From assembly GCA_963753545.1 (NCBI GenBank), contig CAVWCQ010000008.1, positions 868,001 to 932,000 of the forward strand: a DNA stretch of 64,000 nt, read 5' to 3'. Source of the DNA: CAVWCQ01 sp963753545. Its GTDB lineage: Bacteria; Chloroflexota; Anaerolineae; Aggregatilineales; Aggregatilineaceae. Position 1 is the stretch's first letter. Each line of letters starts with the position of its first letter. Made by a program: the position numbers and the translations under genes. Below the pieces are notes generated by a model, which was not told the origin of the DNA, did not search any database, and saw only the letters and a program-made list of their open reading frames with translations. Of this stretch, positions 17,021 to 24,634 are shown piece by piece.

Positions 17021-17568
17021 CTACTGATCGCTGGGGCCGGGCCGCCAGCCGACTTCCTGCGCCCAGCGATCTGCCTTCAACATGATGCTCCAGATCAGCG
17101 GGTCTTTGCCGTCCAGGTAGGCCAGACGGTTATCACGGAACTGTGCCGCGAGTTGGTGTTTGAGCGCGACATACTCAGCCTGATCGTCGGGATGGCAGCG
17201 CACATAATCACGGAAGAGAAGCGCGAACTGCTCCGACCAGCTCCCAGCGAGGCGTATGTGAATATGGGTGCGACGCGTGCCGGGCGATTCGCGGAAGTAG
17301 CGCTTGGTCAGGTCGGTGTTATCGGAGCGCCAGCGCCAACCCAGGTTCTCCATCGGCTTGAGGAGACGATCAAACGGCTCGAACGAGGCGACGGAAATCT
17401 GGATGTCGATCACAGGCTTGGCGTCCGTGCCGGGGATCGACGTGGAGCCGATGTGATCGATGCGCAGCGCCAGATCCCCAGCGCGGCGCGGATCGGCGCG
17501 GCGATCTGGCGGAACAGATCGGGCCACGTGGGGTCGTAGGGAACAACGATGATGGGATCGGGGTCCAT
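17021..17568 (-). CDS. GrpB/UPF0157 family protein, one frameshift
   Basis: From ATG 17568 the frame reads MDPDPIIVVPYDPTWPDLFR, the canonical GrpB start, and fails after ALG at the GGGG/CCCC run 17476-17479. Adding one base restores ALGDLALRIDHIGSTSIPG, the family signature, and runs to 17021, giving about 182 aa, normal for the family. The fold is a nucleotidyltransferase-like domain, and members occur alone or fused to dephospho-CoA kinase. HIGSTSIPGTDAKPVIDI includes the expected acidic pair. GGAAG precedes the start. The biological role is unknown in most bacteria. Confidence 0.85.
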
Positions 17569-17571
17569 CTT

Positions 17572-18114
17572 TTATCTTCCTTTAGCGGACGCTGGGCTTA
17601 TCGTTTCCCAGCGTCGCCAAAACCAATAGATCGTGAAACTGTGTAAAAGGATCAGCGAGCAAAGGGAGGCATAGGAGGCAAGAGGATAAACAGCTTTGTA
17701 TAAATCGCGCCCTTCTTCCGCAATCCAAGCAACAACATCAGCAGGCGGCTTGTCTAACCTGAACACGACCCAACTCAGCAGAGTGCCGATCAATAGCAGG
17801 CCATGAACGGCTATAGTCATCAATCGCGCCCAGTTTTGCCCGTTCCAGAGTCCGTAAAATATCCAGCCGCAGCCCATCAGCAGAGGCAGATCGAGCAAGA
17901 TCAAGGGAAATGTTTCGATCACCAAAAACGTCGCGCCGAATCCTATCATCAGGATATAGAGCATGATACAGCCGGGAGGTTTTTGGATTGTGAGTCGAGA
18001 TGTTTGCTGGCGGTGAGACAGGCGCGAGTAACACTGCTTGCAGGTGATGGCCCAATGGGAATTCGGGTATTCGCAGGCCGGGCAAATGATGGGCGGCGGA
18101 TCAGTAGCACTCAT
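17572..18114 (-). CDS. Zinc-ribbon membrane protein (180 aa)
   Basis: An N-terminal zinc ribbon, CPACEYPNSHWAITCKQC, gives two CxxC knuckles at residues 11-28. It is followed by four transmembrane helices, with CIMLYILMIGFGATFLVI as the first. It is one of three consecutive leftward genes with similar layout (also 18132 and 18569), which suggests duplication. A zinc ribbon facing the cytosol with a four-helix bundle is found in many uncharacterised proteins. No function can be given. Confidence 0.65.
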   Translation of the reverse strand: MSATDPPPIICPACEYPNSHWAITCKQCYSRLSHRQQTSRLTIQKPPGCIMLYILMIGFGATFLVIETFPLILLDLPLLMGCGWIFYGLWNGQNWARLMTIAVHGLLLIGTLLSWVVFRLDKPPADVVAWIAEEGRDLYKAVYPLASYASLCSLILLHSFTIYWFWRRWETISPASAKGR

Positions 18115-18131
18115 AATGCATCGTTTGTTTG

Positions 18132-18560
18132 CTAGGGAGCCTGGGATCTAACGGGCTTATTCTTTCTTTGCAACCAATGGATGACAATCACATTTAGTGG
18201 AATGGACAGAAACGCCGCGCAGTAAATTCCAACCGGGTAGCTGACATGTTTGGCAGGTTGGCAGTTGCTGATCCACGCGATCCCAACTATCAAAATCAGT
18301 ATACCATGTAGTCCAATTGCCATACTGATCGCCCAGTCGTAACCACTCCATATACTGTACAGCCACAAGAACGCAGCGCCTATCAAGCAGAGATCGGTAG
18401 GGACTACGCACAATAGCATAAAGGCATAGTCGCCTTCTTCATATTTCGCGGCGATACCTAACAGGAAAACAAACAAGATCAGGGCCAGAGAAGCCAGACT
18501 TAATACACCTAGATAAGCGATGAGGCAACCAGAGTGCGACTTCACGGGCGGATCGCTCAT
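18132..18560 (-). CDS. Four-helix membrane protein, paralogue lacking the zinc ribbon (142 aa)
   Basis: Four hydrophobic helices (LAYLGVL-type first helix, LCLIGAAFLWLYSIW second, LHGILILIVGIAWI third, AAFLSIPLNVIVIHWL fourth) match the spacing of the neighbours, including the IWSGYDWA loop against LWNGQNWARL in the 17572 gene. The zinc ribbon is absent; only a short polar N-terminus precedes helix 1. Probably a duplicated and trimmed member of the cluster. Confidence 0.6.
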   Translation of the reverse strand: MSDPPVKSHSGCLIAYLGVLSLASLALILFVFLLGIAAKYEEGDYAFMLLCVVPTDLCLIGAAFLWLYSIWSGYDWAISMAIGLHGILILIVGIAWISNCQPAKHVSYPVGIYCAAFLSIPLNVIVIHWLQRKNKPVRSQAP

Positions 18561-18568
18561 GATACCTC

Positions 18569-19201
18569 CTAGCGCCGCTGCTTAAAGACGCGCTCGTTTT
18601 TTGCGAACCAGTACATAAAGCCGAGATTCAGGCCGATCCAGAAGATCGTCCCGCAGACATCGGCCCCTTCCACAACGTTATTCGCCTCGCTGACTGTGCC
18701 GCTGGGAGAAATCGTCGTGCCTGTGTCCTCATCCGAGGAGTCCGAGCCAAAGATCAGCCCGGCAATCGTCAGGGCGAGCAGCACGATATGCAGCAAGAGG
18801 GCGGGAATCCGCGCCCAGCGTTCCAAGCGCCAGACACCGACGACGATCACCAGGCCAATGATCAAGCCGATGAAGGAGGCTACCAGCAGCAGCACGTCCA
18901 GCGGGTTGATGTTCTCCGCCGTGACCACAATCGTCGCGTAGCTGACCACGCTGAAAATGATGTAAGAGAAGGTGATCAGCGCCCAGCCGACGATCAGATT
19001 GGGCCGCTTGAACGTCCGATCCGGGCGGCGCGCGTCTTCGGGGCGGGGGAGTTTCGCCTGGCAGCGTTCGCACGTGATGCGGTGGATTGGGTTCAGGTGG
19101 CGGCATTTCGGGCAGCGGATGCCGCTCGGCTGGTCCTCGGGTGGCAGATCGTCGCTGGGCTCTTCGTCGGGCAAGGGCAGGATCAAATCGTCTATGGGCA
19201 T
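18569..19201 (-). CDS. Zinc-ribbon membrane protein (210 aa)
   Basis: ATG 19201 (MPIDDLILPLPDEEPSDD) is preferred over an upstream frame extension rich in Thr and Arg with no ribosome-binding site. An acidic Asp/Glu/Pro N-terminus leads to CPKCRHLNPIHRITCERC (two CxxC knuckles), then four helices (GWALITFSYIIFSVVSYA; VLLLVASFIGLIIGLVIVVG; IPALLLHIVLLALTIAGLIF; last helix FWIGLNLGFMYWFA). It is the first gene of the three-gene leftward group. Confidence 0.65.
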   Translation of the reverse strand: MPIDDLILPLPDEEPSDDLPPEDQPSGIRCPKCRHLNPIHRITCERCQAKLPRPEDARRPDRTFKRPNLIVGWALITFSYIIFSVVSYATIVVTAENINPLDVLLLVASFIGLIIGLVIVVGVWRLERWARIPALLLHIVLLALTIAGLIFGSDSSDEDTGTTISPSGTVSEANNVVEGADVCGTIFWIGLNLGFMYWFAKNERVFKQRR

Positions 19202-19266
19202 ACGGGTTCGAGTCCTTCGTGTCGGTGTGGTGCGCGTTTGAATTCTAATGCACATCGGCGGAAGTG

Positions 19267-19398
19267 AACAGAAAAAGAAATTTCACCGCGGAGAGGCGCG
19301 GAGGGCGCGGAGGGCGCGGAGAAAAGCAAAAACAAGAGAAGTAAAAAGAGAAAAAATCTCACCGCAAAGGGCGCAAAGAGCGCAAAGAAAAGCAAAAG
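19267..19398 (-). repeat. Two tandem copies of the intergenic repeat
   Basis: TTTCACCGCGGAGAGGCGCG with an internal triplication of GGGCGCGGA (19267-19335), then TCTCACCGCAAAGGGCGCAA (19350-19398). Both are in minus orientation. Confidence 0.7.
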
Positions 19399-19442
19399 AC
19401 TAAAATGATAACGTTCAAGATTTCAGCAGGAGCTATACCCCT

Positions 19443-19574
19443 ATGTTCAGGCTAATAAAGGTGTCAAGCACTCGAATAGAGCTTGACGTTGTAACGAATA
19501 TAGAGGAAGGGAAAACAGGTATTTGGACGGTGAACATCGACGGTTCGCAGCCGATCAAGTTGACTGGCGATTAA
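19443..19574 (+). CDS. TolB/PD40-like remnant or microprotein (43 aa)
   Basis: ATG 19443 has AGGAG ten bases upstream. The last 20 residues, with IWTVNIDGSQPIKLTGD, match the end of a TolB-type blade (x-I-W-x-x-x-x-D-G-S-x-x-x-x-L-T). The first half shows no domain. It is either a short expressed gene or the tail of a lost propeller gene trapped between two repeat copies. Confidence 0.35.
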   Translation: MFRLIKVSSTRIELDVVTNIEEGKTGIWTVNIDGSQPIKLTGD

Positions 19575-19579
19575 TTCTC

Positions 19580-19637
19580 TCGTTTTCTCTTGCTTTTCTC
19601 TGCGTTCTCCGCGCTCTCCGCGGTGAAATTCTTTTTG
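19580..19637 (+). repeat. Copy of the intergenic repeat
   Basis: CTCTTGCTTTTCTCTGCG then TTCTCCGCGCTCTCCGCGG TGAAATTCTTTTT, plus orientation, ending 20 bases before the T-box promoter. Confidence 0.7.
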
Positions 19638-19657
19638 TTCTTGTTCTTTTTAACTGA

Positions 19658-19686
19658 TTGACAAGCCGCAGAAATACGACTACTAT
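19658..19686 (+). promoter_or_regulatory. Promoter of the T-box/trpB transcript
   Basis: TTGACA (19658-19663), 17-bp spacer, TACTAT (19681-19686). It places the RNA start near 19693, right at the first stem of the leader. Confidence 0.65.
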
Positions 19687-19692
19687 GGTTTC

Positions 19693-19947
19693 CAATGACA
19701 TTGAACCGGATGAGTACGTTACCGGACACGGACAGGGAGCCGCCTCATCGACTGAGAGGGCGGTACGGATCACCGGGGCGGAATGGGCCGGGGAGTTGCG
19801 CGGAGGAAATGCCGCGCCGGGATCGCCCCCGTTAGCTGGGCGCAGTGAGTGAGGCCAGTTTGCCGCTAAACAGCGGTTCGGCCTAACCAGGGTGGCACCA
19901 CGGGCATACAGCGCTCGTCCCTGAACGTTCAGGGGACGGGCGTTTTT
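19693..19947 (+). promoter_or_regulatory. T-box riboswitch, UGG (Trp) specifier
   Basis: The T-box consensus AGGGTGGCACCACGGG lies at 19889-19904, inside the antiterminator and followed by an intrinsic terminator. Upstream, GGATGAGTA matches the conserved proximal Stem I motif, and GGAATGGGCCGGGGAG matches the usual specifier-loop context with TGG at 19784-19786, the Trp codon. Uncharged tRNA-Trp would pair with the specifier and, through its NCCA end, with the TGGC of the T-box, opening the terminator. This fits the downstream trpB. Known T-boxes of this class work by transcription attenuation. Confidence 0.88.
19912..19947 (+). terminator. T-box attenuator terminator
   Basis: CGCTCGTCCCTGAA pairs with TTCAGGGGACGGGCG, followed by TTTTT at 19943-19947. 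It is mutually exclusive with the antiterminator that contains the T-box. Confidence 0.8.
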
Positions 19948-20006
19948 GATTCTCCGGCTCCCGAACAAAACCTATACTCACATCAGTTTTTTAAAAGGAG
20001 CCTGAA

Positions 20007-21405
20007 ATGCCCGACAACAACCACACCAAGTATTTGCTCAACGAAGACGAGATGCCGCGCGCGTGGTACAACATCGTGCCCGATATGCCGAACAAACCCG
20101 CGCCTGTGCTGCATCCTGGTACGCAGCAGCCCGTTACCCCTGACGATCTCGCGCCGCTGTTCCCGAGGCGCTGATCATGCAGGAAGTCACGCCGGAAAGT
20201 TACATCGAGATTCCCGATCCGGTGCGCCGCGTCTATACCCAGTGGCGGCCCAGCCCGCTGTTCCGCGCCCGCCGTCTGGAACAAGCTGCTCGATACGCCC
20301 GCCCGCATCTATTACAAGTACGAAGGCGGCAGCCCGGTGGGGAGCCACAAGCCGAATACCGCAGTCCCCCAGGTCTTTTATAACAAAGAGGCCGGGATCA
20401 AAAAGATCAGCACGGAGACCGGGGCGGGGCAGTGGGGATCGTCGCTGGCGATGGCGGGCGCGTTCTTCGGCGTCGAGATCGAAGTGTTCATGGTCAAGAT
20501 CAGCTACCAGCAGAAACCCTACCGCCGCAGCATGATGAAGGCTTACGGCGCGACGGTCCACGCCAGCCCGACCAATCTGACCAACGCGGGGCGCAGCATC
20601 CTGGCGCAAAGATCCCGACAGCCTGGGCAGCCTGGGGATCGCGATCAGCGAGGCGGTTGAAGTGGCGGCGACGAGCGGCGGCACGATCAAATATTCGCTG
20701 GGCAGCGTGCTCAATCATGTGCTGATGCACCAGACGATCATTGGCGAAGAAGCGCTGCTGCAAATGGCGAAGGCCGACGATTATCCTGATGTGGTGATCG
20801 GCTGCGTGGGCGGCGGAGCAATATGGCGGGGTTGATCTTCCCCTTCATTCGCGAACGCCTGACGAAGGACATCCCGACGCGCTTCCTCGCCGCCGAACCG
20901 ATGGCCTGCCCCAGCCTGACCAAGGGCGTATTATGCCTACGACTTTGGCGATACGGTTGGCATGACGCCGCTGGTCAAGATGTACACGCTGGGCCACGAC
21001 TTTATGCCTGCCGGAATTCACGCGGGCGGCCTGCGCTATCACGGCATGTCGCCGCTGGTCTCGCTGCTGCACAACGATGGGATCATCGAAGCGGTGGCCC
21101 TGCACCAGAACGCGATCTTCGAGGCGGCCGTGTTGTTCGCCCGCAGCGAAGGGATCATCCCCGCGCCGGAGAGCGCCCACGCCATCCGCGCCGCGATCAA
21201 TGAAGCGCTGGAAGCGAAAGAATCCGGTGAAGAGCGCGTGATCCTCTTCAACCTGAGCGGTCACGGTCACTTCGATATGCTGTCCTACGATGCCTATTTC
21301 GAAGGCGGCCTGGAAGATTACGAATATCCGGTGGAAGAAGTCCACGCCGCGCAGGAACGTATGCCGCAGGTTGACGAGGAGTCGCTGTTCGTCGCGGGAG
21401 ATTAA
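20007..21405 (+). CDS. trpB: Tryptophan synthase beta chain, TrpB2 type, five frameshifts
   Basis: ATG 20007 follows AAAAGGAG. Single-base changes at about 20162-20165 (missing), 20283 (extra), 20606-20610 (extra), 20819 (missing) and 20931 (extra) reconnect one protein of 465 aa, the normal length for the long TrpB2 form. Joined pieces show WRPSPLFRARRLEQ, YYKYEGGSPVGSHKPNTA with the PLP-binding Lys, ETGAGQWG, GCVGGGAN (phosphate-binding Gly loop), AGLRYHGMSP and LSGHGHFDM. TrpB makes Trp from indole and Ser with PLP; TrpB2 often works apart from TrpA, and no trpA is nearby. An intact promoter and Trp T-box upstream argue that the gene is alive and the breaks are sequence errors. Confidence 0.88.
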
Positions 21406-21420
21406 CAAATTACCGCGTAG

Positions 21421-21446
21421 GGGCGAGGCTTGCCTCGCCCGTTTTT
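21421..21446 (+). terminator. trpB terminator
   Basis: GGGCGAGGC (21421-21429) and GCCTCGCCC (21432-21440) form a tight stem followed by GTTTTT. A second GTAGGG/CCCTAC symmetric pair follows at 21449-21477. Confidence 0.7.
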
Positions 21447-21475
21447 GGGTAGGGTGGCTACGCTTGGCCCTACCC

Positions 21476-21772
21476 CTACGATTCGGTCGGAGTCCTGATA
21501 TATTTCTGGATGAACTCTTCCAGTTGTTCCAGCGTCAGGTGGTTGAAGTCGATATCGTCCGGGTAGAGGATCAGGTTGGGACCCGCGCCGCACATGCTCA
21601 GGCAGGTTGCCGTCTCCCAGGTGATCGTTTTGCCGCGCGACATAAACGCCGGGCCGGGATCGCCCAGTTCCTGCTGCAAGCGATCATAGAGCGGTTGAGA
21701 GCGCCCGCTCTGGTTGCAAAACTGGCCCATACAGAGCACGATGCGCCGCTTGCGCGGGGGTTGGTCCGACAT
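21476..21772 (-). CDS. Thioredoxin-like [2Fe-2S] ferredoxin (98 aa)
   Basis: MSDQPPRK at 21772 is chosen as start, with a Gly/Ala-rich purine stretch upstream; a longer start at 21790 is possible. Four cysteines follow the NuoE/Fdx pattern: CMGQFC near the N-terminus and CLSMC about 45 residues later, then GAGPNLILYPDD. These ligate a [2Fe-2S] cluster in a thioredoxin fold. Such proteins are stand-alone electron carriers. It is convergent with trpB and apparently monocistronic. Confidence 0.85.
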   Translation of the reverse strand: MSDQPPRKRRIVLCMGQFCNQSGRSQPLYDRLQQELGDPGPAFMSRGKTITWETATCLSMCGAGPNLILYPDDIDFNHLTLEQLEEFIQKYIRTPTES

Positions 21773-21848
21773 GCCTGCCTCGTTCCTCAAAGTGTTGATC
21801 AGATATTGGACTATTATAGCAGATTCCGTTTATTTTGATCCTTAAGTC

Positions 21849-21877
21849 TTGACGGTGCTTAACCCACATGGTACAAT
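21849..21877 (+). promoter_or_regulatory. Promoter of tRNA-Glu
   Basis: TTGACG (21849-21854), 17-bp spacer, TACAAT (21872-21877), about 23 bases ahead of the tRNA. Confidence 0.75.
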
Positions 21878-21899
21878 GCGCCGCGTTGTGAACGACAGC

Positions 21900-21976
21900 G
21901 CCCCCATCGTCTAGAGGACCAGGACGCGGCCCTTTCAAGGCCAAAACTGGGGTTCGAAATCCCCATGGGGGCACCA
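21900..21976 (+). tRNA. tRNA-Glu (anticodon UUC)
   Basis: Acceptor GCCCCCA/TGGGGGC, D arm with AGAGGACCAGGA, anticodon loop CTTTCAA (anticodon TTC), T arm GGGGTTCGAAATCCCC and encoded CCA. All four stems pair. Confidence 0.96.
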
Positions 21977-21982
21977 AACAGA

Positions 21983-22008
21983 ACCGTCGATAATCTCGGC
22001 GGTTTTTT
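21983..22008 (+). terminator. tRNA-Glu terminator
   Basis: ACCGTCGA (21983-21990) pairs with TCGGCGGT (21996-22003), with one G-T pair, followed by six T's. Confidence 0.75.
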
Positions 22009-22057
22009 GTTTCCTCTGTGTTGTATAATTGAGATCATGGACAGGGAGAAACAGACC

Positions 22058-22627
22058 ATGACGATTGAGACGCGACTTTACACGGCAGATGATTTGTGGG
22101 AGCTATCGCACGAGATAGGCGATGCAAAGCAGATCGAACTGGTGAGAGGGGAGATCGTAGAGATGACTCCAACGGGTGGCTTGCACGGCGTTGTCGTGAT
22201 GAATCTGGCCTACTTCATAGCATCATTTGTAAAGGCGCAAAAGTCGGGGTATGTCATCGGGGCTGAAACGGGCTTCATTCTGTCCGATGAACCATATACC
22301 GTGCGCGCCCCAGATGTCGCTTTTATCGCAGCGTCACGCATGCCACACCCGATCCCGCCGCAGTATTTCCCCCTGGCCCCTGATCTCGCCGTAGAAGTCG
22401 TATCGCCGCACGACAAAGCACGGCAAATTCGTGAAAAGGTGATCGATTTCCTGGGAGCGGGTACGCGACTGATGTGGGTGGTCTATCCTGAAGCGCAGAC
22501 TGTCGATGTCTACCGCCCCGATCAGGATGTGCAGGTGGTCGGTATTGATGGCGCGCTGGATGGAGCTGATGTTCTGCCTGGGTTCAATCTTCCTCTGGGC
22601 GAATTGTTTAAAAGTCTCGAAGAATAA
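22058..22627 (+). CDS. Uma2-family (PD-(D/E)XK) endonuclease-like protein (189 aa)
   Basis: ATG 22058 (MTIETRLY) is chosen because GGGAG lies nine bases upstream; ATG 22037 is nearer the TATAAT box at 22024-22029. The protein shows the Uma2 pattern: YTADDLWEL, IELVRGEIVEMTP, the acidic VRAPDVAFIA strand, and PDLAVEVVSP followed by REKVIDFLGAG and WVVYP. Asp, Glu and Lys positions of the PD-(D/E)XK core are present. Uma2 proteins are abundant in Cyanobacteria and Chloroflexota; their role is not settled. A terminator follows directly. Confidence 0.88.
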   Translation: MTIETRLYTADDLWELSHEIGDAKQIELVRGEIVEMTPTGGLHGVVVMNLAYFIASFVKAQKSGYVIGAETGFILSDEPYTVRAPDVAFIAASRMPHPIPPQYFPLAPDLAVEVVSPHDKARQIREKVIDFLGAGTRLMWVVYPEAQTVDVYRPDQDVQVVGIDGALDGADVLPGFNLPLGELFKSLEE

Positions 22628-22628
22628 C

Positions 22629-22661
22629 ACCGCCGGATAGATTTCTACCCGGCGGTTTTTT
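22629..22661 (+). terminator. Terminator of the Uma2 gene
   Basis: ACCGCCGG (22629-22636) and CCGGCGGT (22649-22656) with a 12-nt loop and six T's. Confidence 0.8.
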
Positions 22662-22665
22662 GAGC

Positions 22666-23223
22666 TTAGCCTGCGCCGGGGACGTGGTGATCGATGCCCC
22701 GGTACGCCTTCACGAACGACTTGATCCGGCCCTCATCAACCGTGTCCAGCGTCAGCAGCTTGGTCCAGGCGGTCAGAGCGATCCGGCTGTCCATGTTCGG
22801 GTACGGTTCCAGCACCAACTGCTCGGTGCCCAGGTCGCTCACGATGCTGGTGAGTTGTGCGACCACATCCGGGCAGCCGTCGGGACAGTTATAGTGGATG
22901 ATCACGCCGCCATCTTCCAGGTTATGCACCTGCAAATAGTCGGGGATGGTTTCCGTGTAGATGCCCCACTGCGCGAGATTGCCCGCGTGCGGGCCGGACG
23001 TCGGCGGGCGGCTGTTATAGACGTAAGTATCCATCGGCTGCGAAATATGCTGGTTGCCCAGATCCTTGAGCGTCTTCACGCCTTCCGGATCGTTATTTCC
23101 CTGGGCATTGCGCGTGACCAGCAGAATGACAACAATGAGAGCGATAACCCCCACGATACCGCCGATTACCAGCCAGTTCTGAGAATTTGACTTCTTGCGG
23201 CGGCGGTTTTTCCGATTTGCCAT
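22666..23223 (-). CDS. DUF3105 membrane-anchored protein (185 aa)
   Basis: ATG 23223 (MANRKNRRRKK) follows GGGAG; the upstream open extension is AT-rich spacer. A basic N-terminus and one helix (WLVIGGIVGVIALIVVILLV) anchor an outside domain with the DUF3105 signature: NSRPPTSGPH, WGIYTE, HNLEDGGVIIHYNCPDGCP. The His, Cys and Asp cluster suggests metal or redox chemistry, but the family is uncharacterised. It is divergent from the aminopeptidase pair. Confidence 0.85.
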   Translation of the reverse strand: MANRKNRRRKKSNSQNWLVIGGIVGVIALIVVILLVTRNAQGNNDPEGVKTLKDLGNQHISQPMDTYVYNSRPPTSGPHAGNLAQWGIYTETIPDYLQVHNLEDGGVIIHYNCPDGCPDVVAQLTSIVSDLGTEQLVLEPYPNMDSRIALTAWTKLLTLDTVDEGRIKSFVKAYRGIDHHVPGAG

Positions 23224-23321
23224 GTTCTGTTTGACTCCCGTTGTGATGAAATTAAATATCATGTATATCGTATAAATTACACCGGCTGTGTGCCAAGTGT
23301 TCGCTGAAAATTGGAGATTTA

Positions 23322-23330
23322 TGCTATAGT
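23322..23330 (+). promoter_or_regulatory. Extended -10 promoter of the first aminopeptidase
   Basis: TGC followed by TATAGT (23325-23330), 36 bases before ATG 23366. Confidence 0.45.
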
Positions 23331-23365
23331 CGAGCAAATTGTTAGCCCAAAGGAGATTCACATCG

Positions 23366-24475
23366 ATGTACGAAGATCTTGCCCCCAAGCTTGCCCGCGT
23401 CCTTACCGAATATTCTGCCCCTGTTCAAAAAGGCGACCTGGTTACGATTGACGGCGATCTGGATGGACTGCCGCTGATGCTTGCCCTGTACGAAGCGGTT
23501 GTACGGCGGGGCGGGTATCCCCGGCTGAACCCGCGAATCCCGGAAGCCGCGGAAATATTTATGACCGCTGCTGCTGACGAACAGCTTGATTTCTGCGATC
23601 CGATCTCGCTTTACATCTACGAGAAGATCGATCTGCGCTACTATGTGCTGGCTCCGGCGAACACGAAGGAAATGAACACCGTTGATCCGGCCCGTTACGC
23701 GCGCATGCAGCAGGCACGGCGTCCGATCACTGAACTTTATTTCCGCCGCATTGGCGATAATTCGCTGCGGTGGAACATCAGCGCGTGGCCCACACAGGCG
23801 ATGGCGCAGGAAGCGGAGATGGGTCTGCTGGCCTACACTGACTTTGTGTACAAAGCGTGCGGCCTGGATCAGCCCGATCCGGTGGCGTACTGGCGCGGAT
23901 TCCAGGAGCGGCAGGAAAAACTTGTGGCGTGGCTGAAGGGCAAATCGCACGCCGAAGTGCATGGCCCCGGCGTTGACCTCTCCTTCGATTTTACGGATCG
24001 CCCCTGGGTGAGCTGTCACGGCACGGTCAATTTTCCTGACGGTGAGATTTTCACCAGCCCCATTGAAGACAGCGTCAACGGTACGGTGCAGTTCAGCTAC
24101 CCCACGATTTATGATGGGCGCAAGACGGAAGGCGTCAAACTGACCTTTAAGAATGGGCGCGTGATCGACGCATCGGCGGATAAAAATGAGGAACACCTGC
24201 TGCGGCAGATCGATCTGGACGAGGGCGGACGCCGCCTGGGTGAATTTGCGGTCGGCACGAACATGGGCATCCAGCACTTCACGGGCGAAATCCTGTTTGA
24301 CGAGAAGATCGGCGGCACGATCCACATGGCGCTCGGTGAGGGCATCTCCGGAGTCGGGCGGCAAGAACAAGAGCGCGATCCACTGGGATATGCTGCATGG
24401 TATGCGCGACGGTGGCGAGATCATATTGACGGCGAACTGTTCTACCGCAGCGGCGAGTTTGTCGTTGAGAAGTAG
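23366..24475 (+). CDS. M29 aminopeptidase (AmpS/AmpT type), two compensating frameshifts
   Basis: ATG 23366 follows AAAGGAGA. The protein aligns along its whole length with the next gene: YDLAP-like start, AWPTQAMAQEAEMG, SHAEVHGPGVDLSFDF, DGEIFTSPIEDSVNG (first Glu ligand), RLGEFAVGTN (second Glu ligand), FDEKIGGTIHMALG (His ligand). Between about 24344 and 24426 the raw frame reads nonsense, while the next frame reads ESGGKNKSAIHWDMLHGM, which carries the final HxD ligand pair. One extra and one missing base therefore hide the metal site in the raw translation. M29 enzymes are dimetal aminopeptidases acting in the cytosol. Confidence 0.87.
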   Translation: MYEDLAPKLARVLTEYSAPVQKGDLVTIDGDLDGLPLMLALYEAVVRRGGYPRLNPRIPEAAEIFMTAAADEQLDFCDPISLYIYEKIDLRYYVLAPANTKEMNTVDPARYARMQQARRPITELYFRRIGDNSLRWNISAWPTQAMAQEAEMGLLAYTDFVYKACGLDQPDPVAYWRGFQERQEKLVAWLKGKSHAEVHGPGVDLSFDFTDRPWVSCHGTVNFPDGEIFTSPIEDSVNGTVQFSYPTIYDGRKTEGVKLTFKNGRVIDASADKNEEHLLRQIDLDEGGRRLGEFAVGTNMGIQHFTGEILFDEKIGGTIHMALGEGISGVGRQEQERDPLGYAAWYARRWRDHIDGELFYRSGEFVVEK

Positions 24476-24634
24476 CACGGCCCCTCCTCGTCGATGCTCC
24501 GCATCGCAATCTCCTCCCCAGTGCGTGCCGCGCACGCCTGGAGAGGAGACCTATTGCCCCTTTCTCTGCGCAGTGGGGAAAGAGGCGTTTAATTTTATGT
24601 TACAGCCGCAAAATGTTTAGAGAAAGAGATTACG
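24476..24634. other. Structured spacer between the two aminopeptidases
   Basis: It contains a small hairpin GATGC-TCC-GCATC, a long interrupted stem from CTCCTCCCCAG/TGCGTGC to GCACGC/CTGG/AGAGGAG, and a GCCCCTTTC/GGGGAAAGAGGC pair. It may attenuate or process the transcript; no gene is seen. Confidence 0.4.

Noticed and set aside
23342..24535. A 397-codon minus-strand frame over the first aminopeptidase
   Set aside because: Antisense to a conserved M29 gene; no start signals or motifs.
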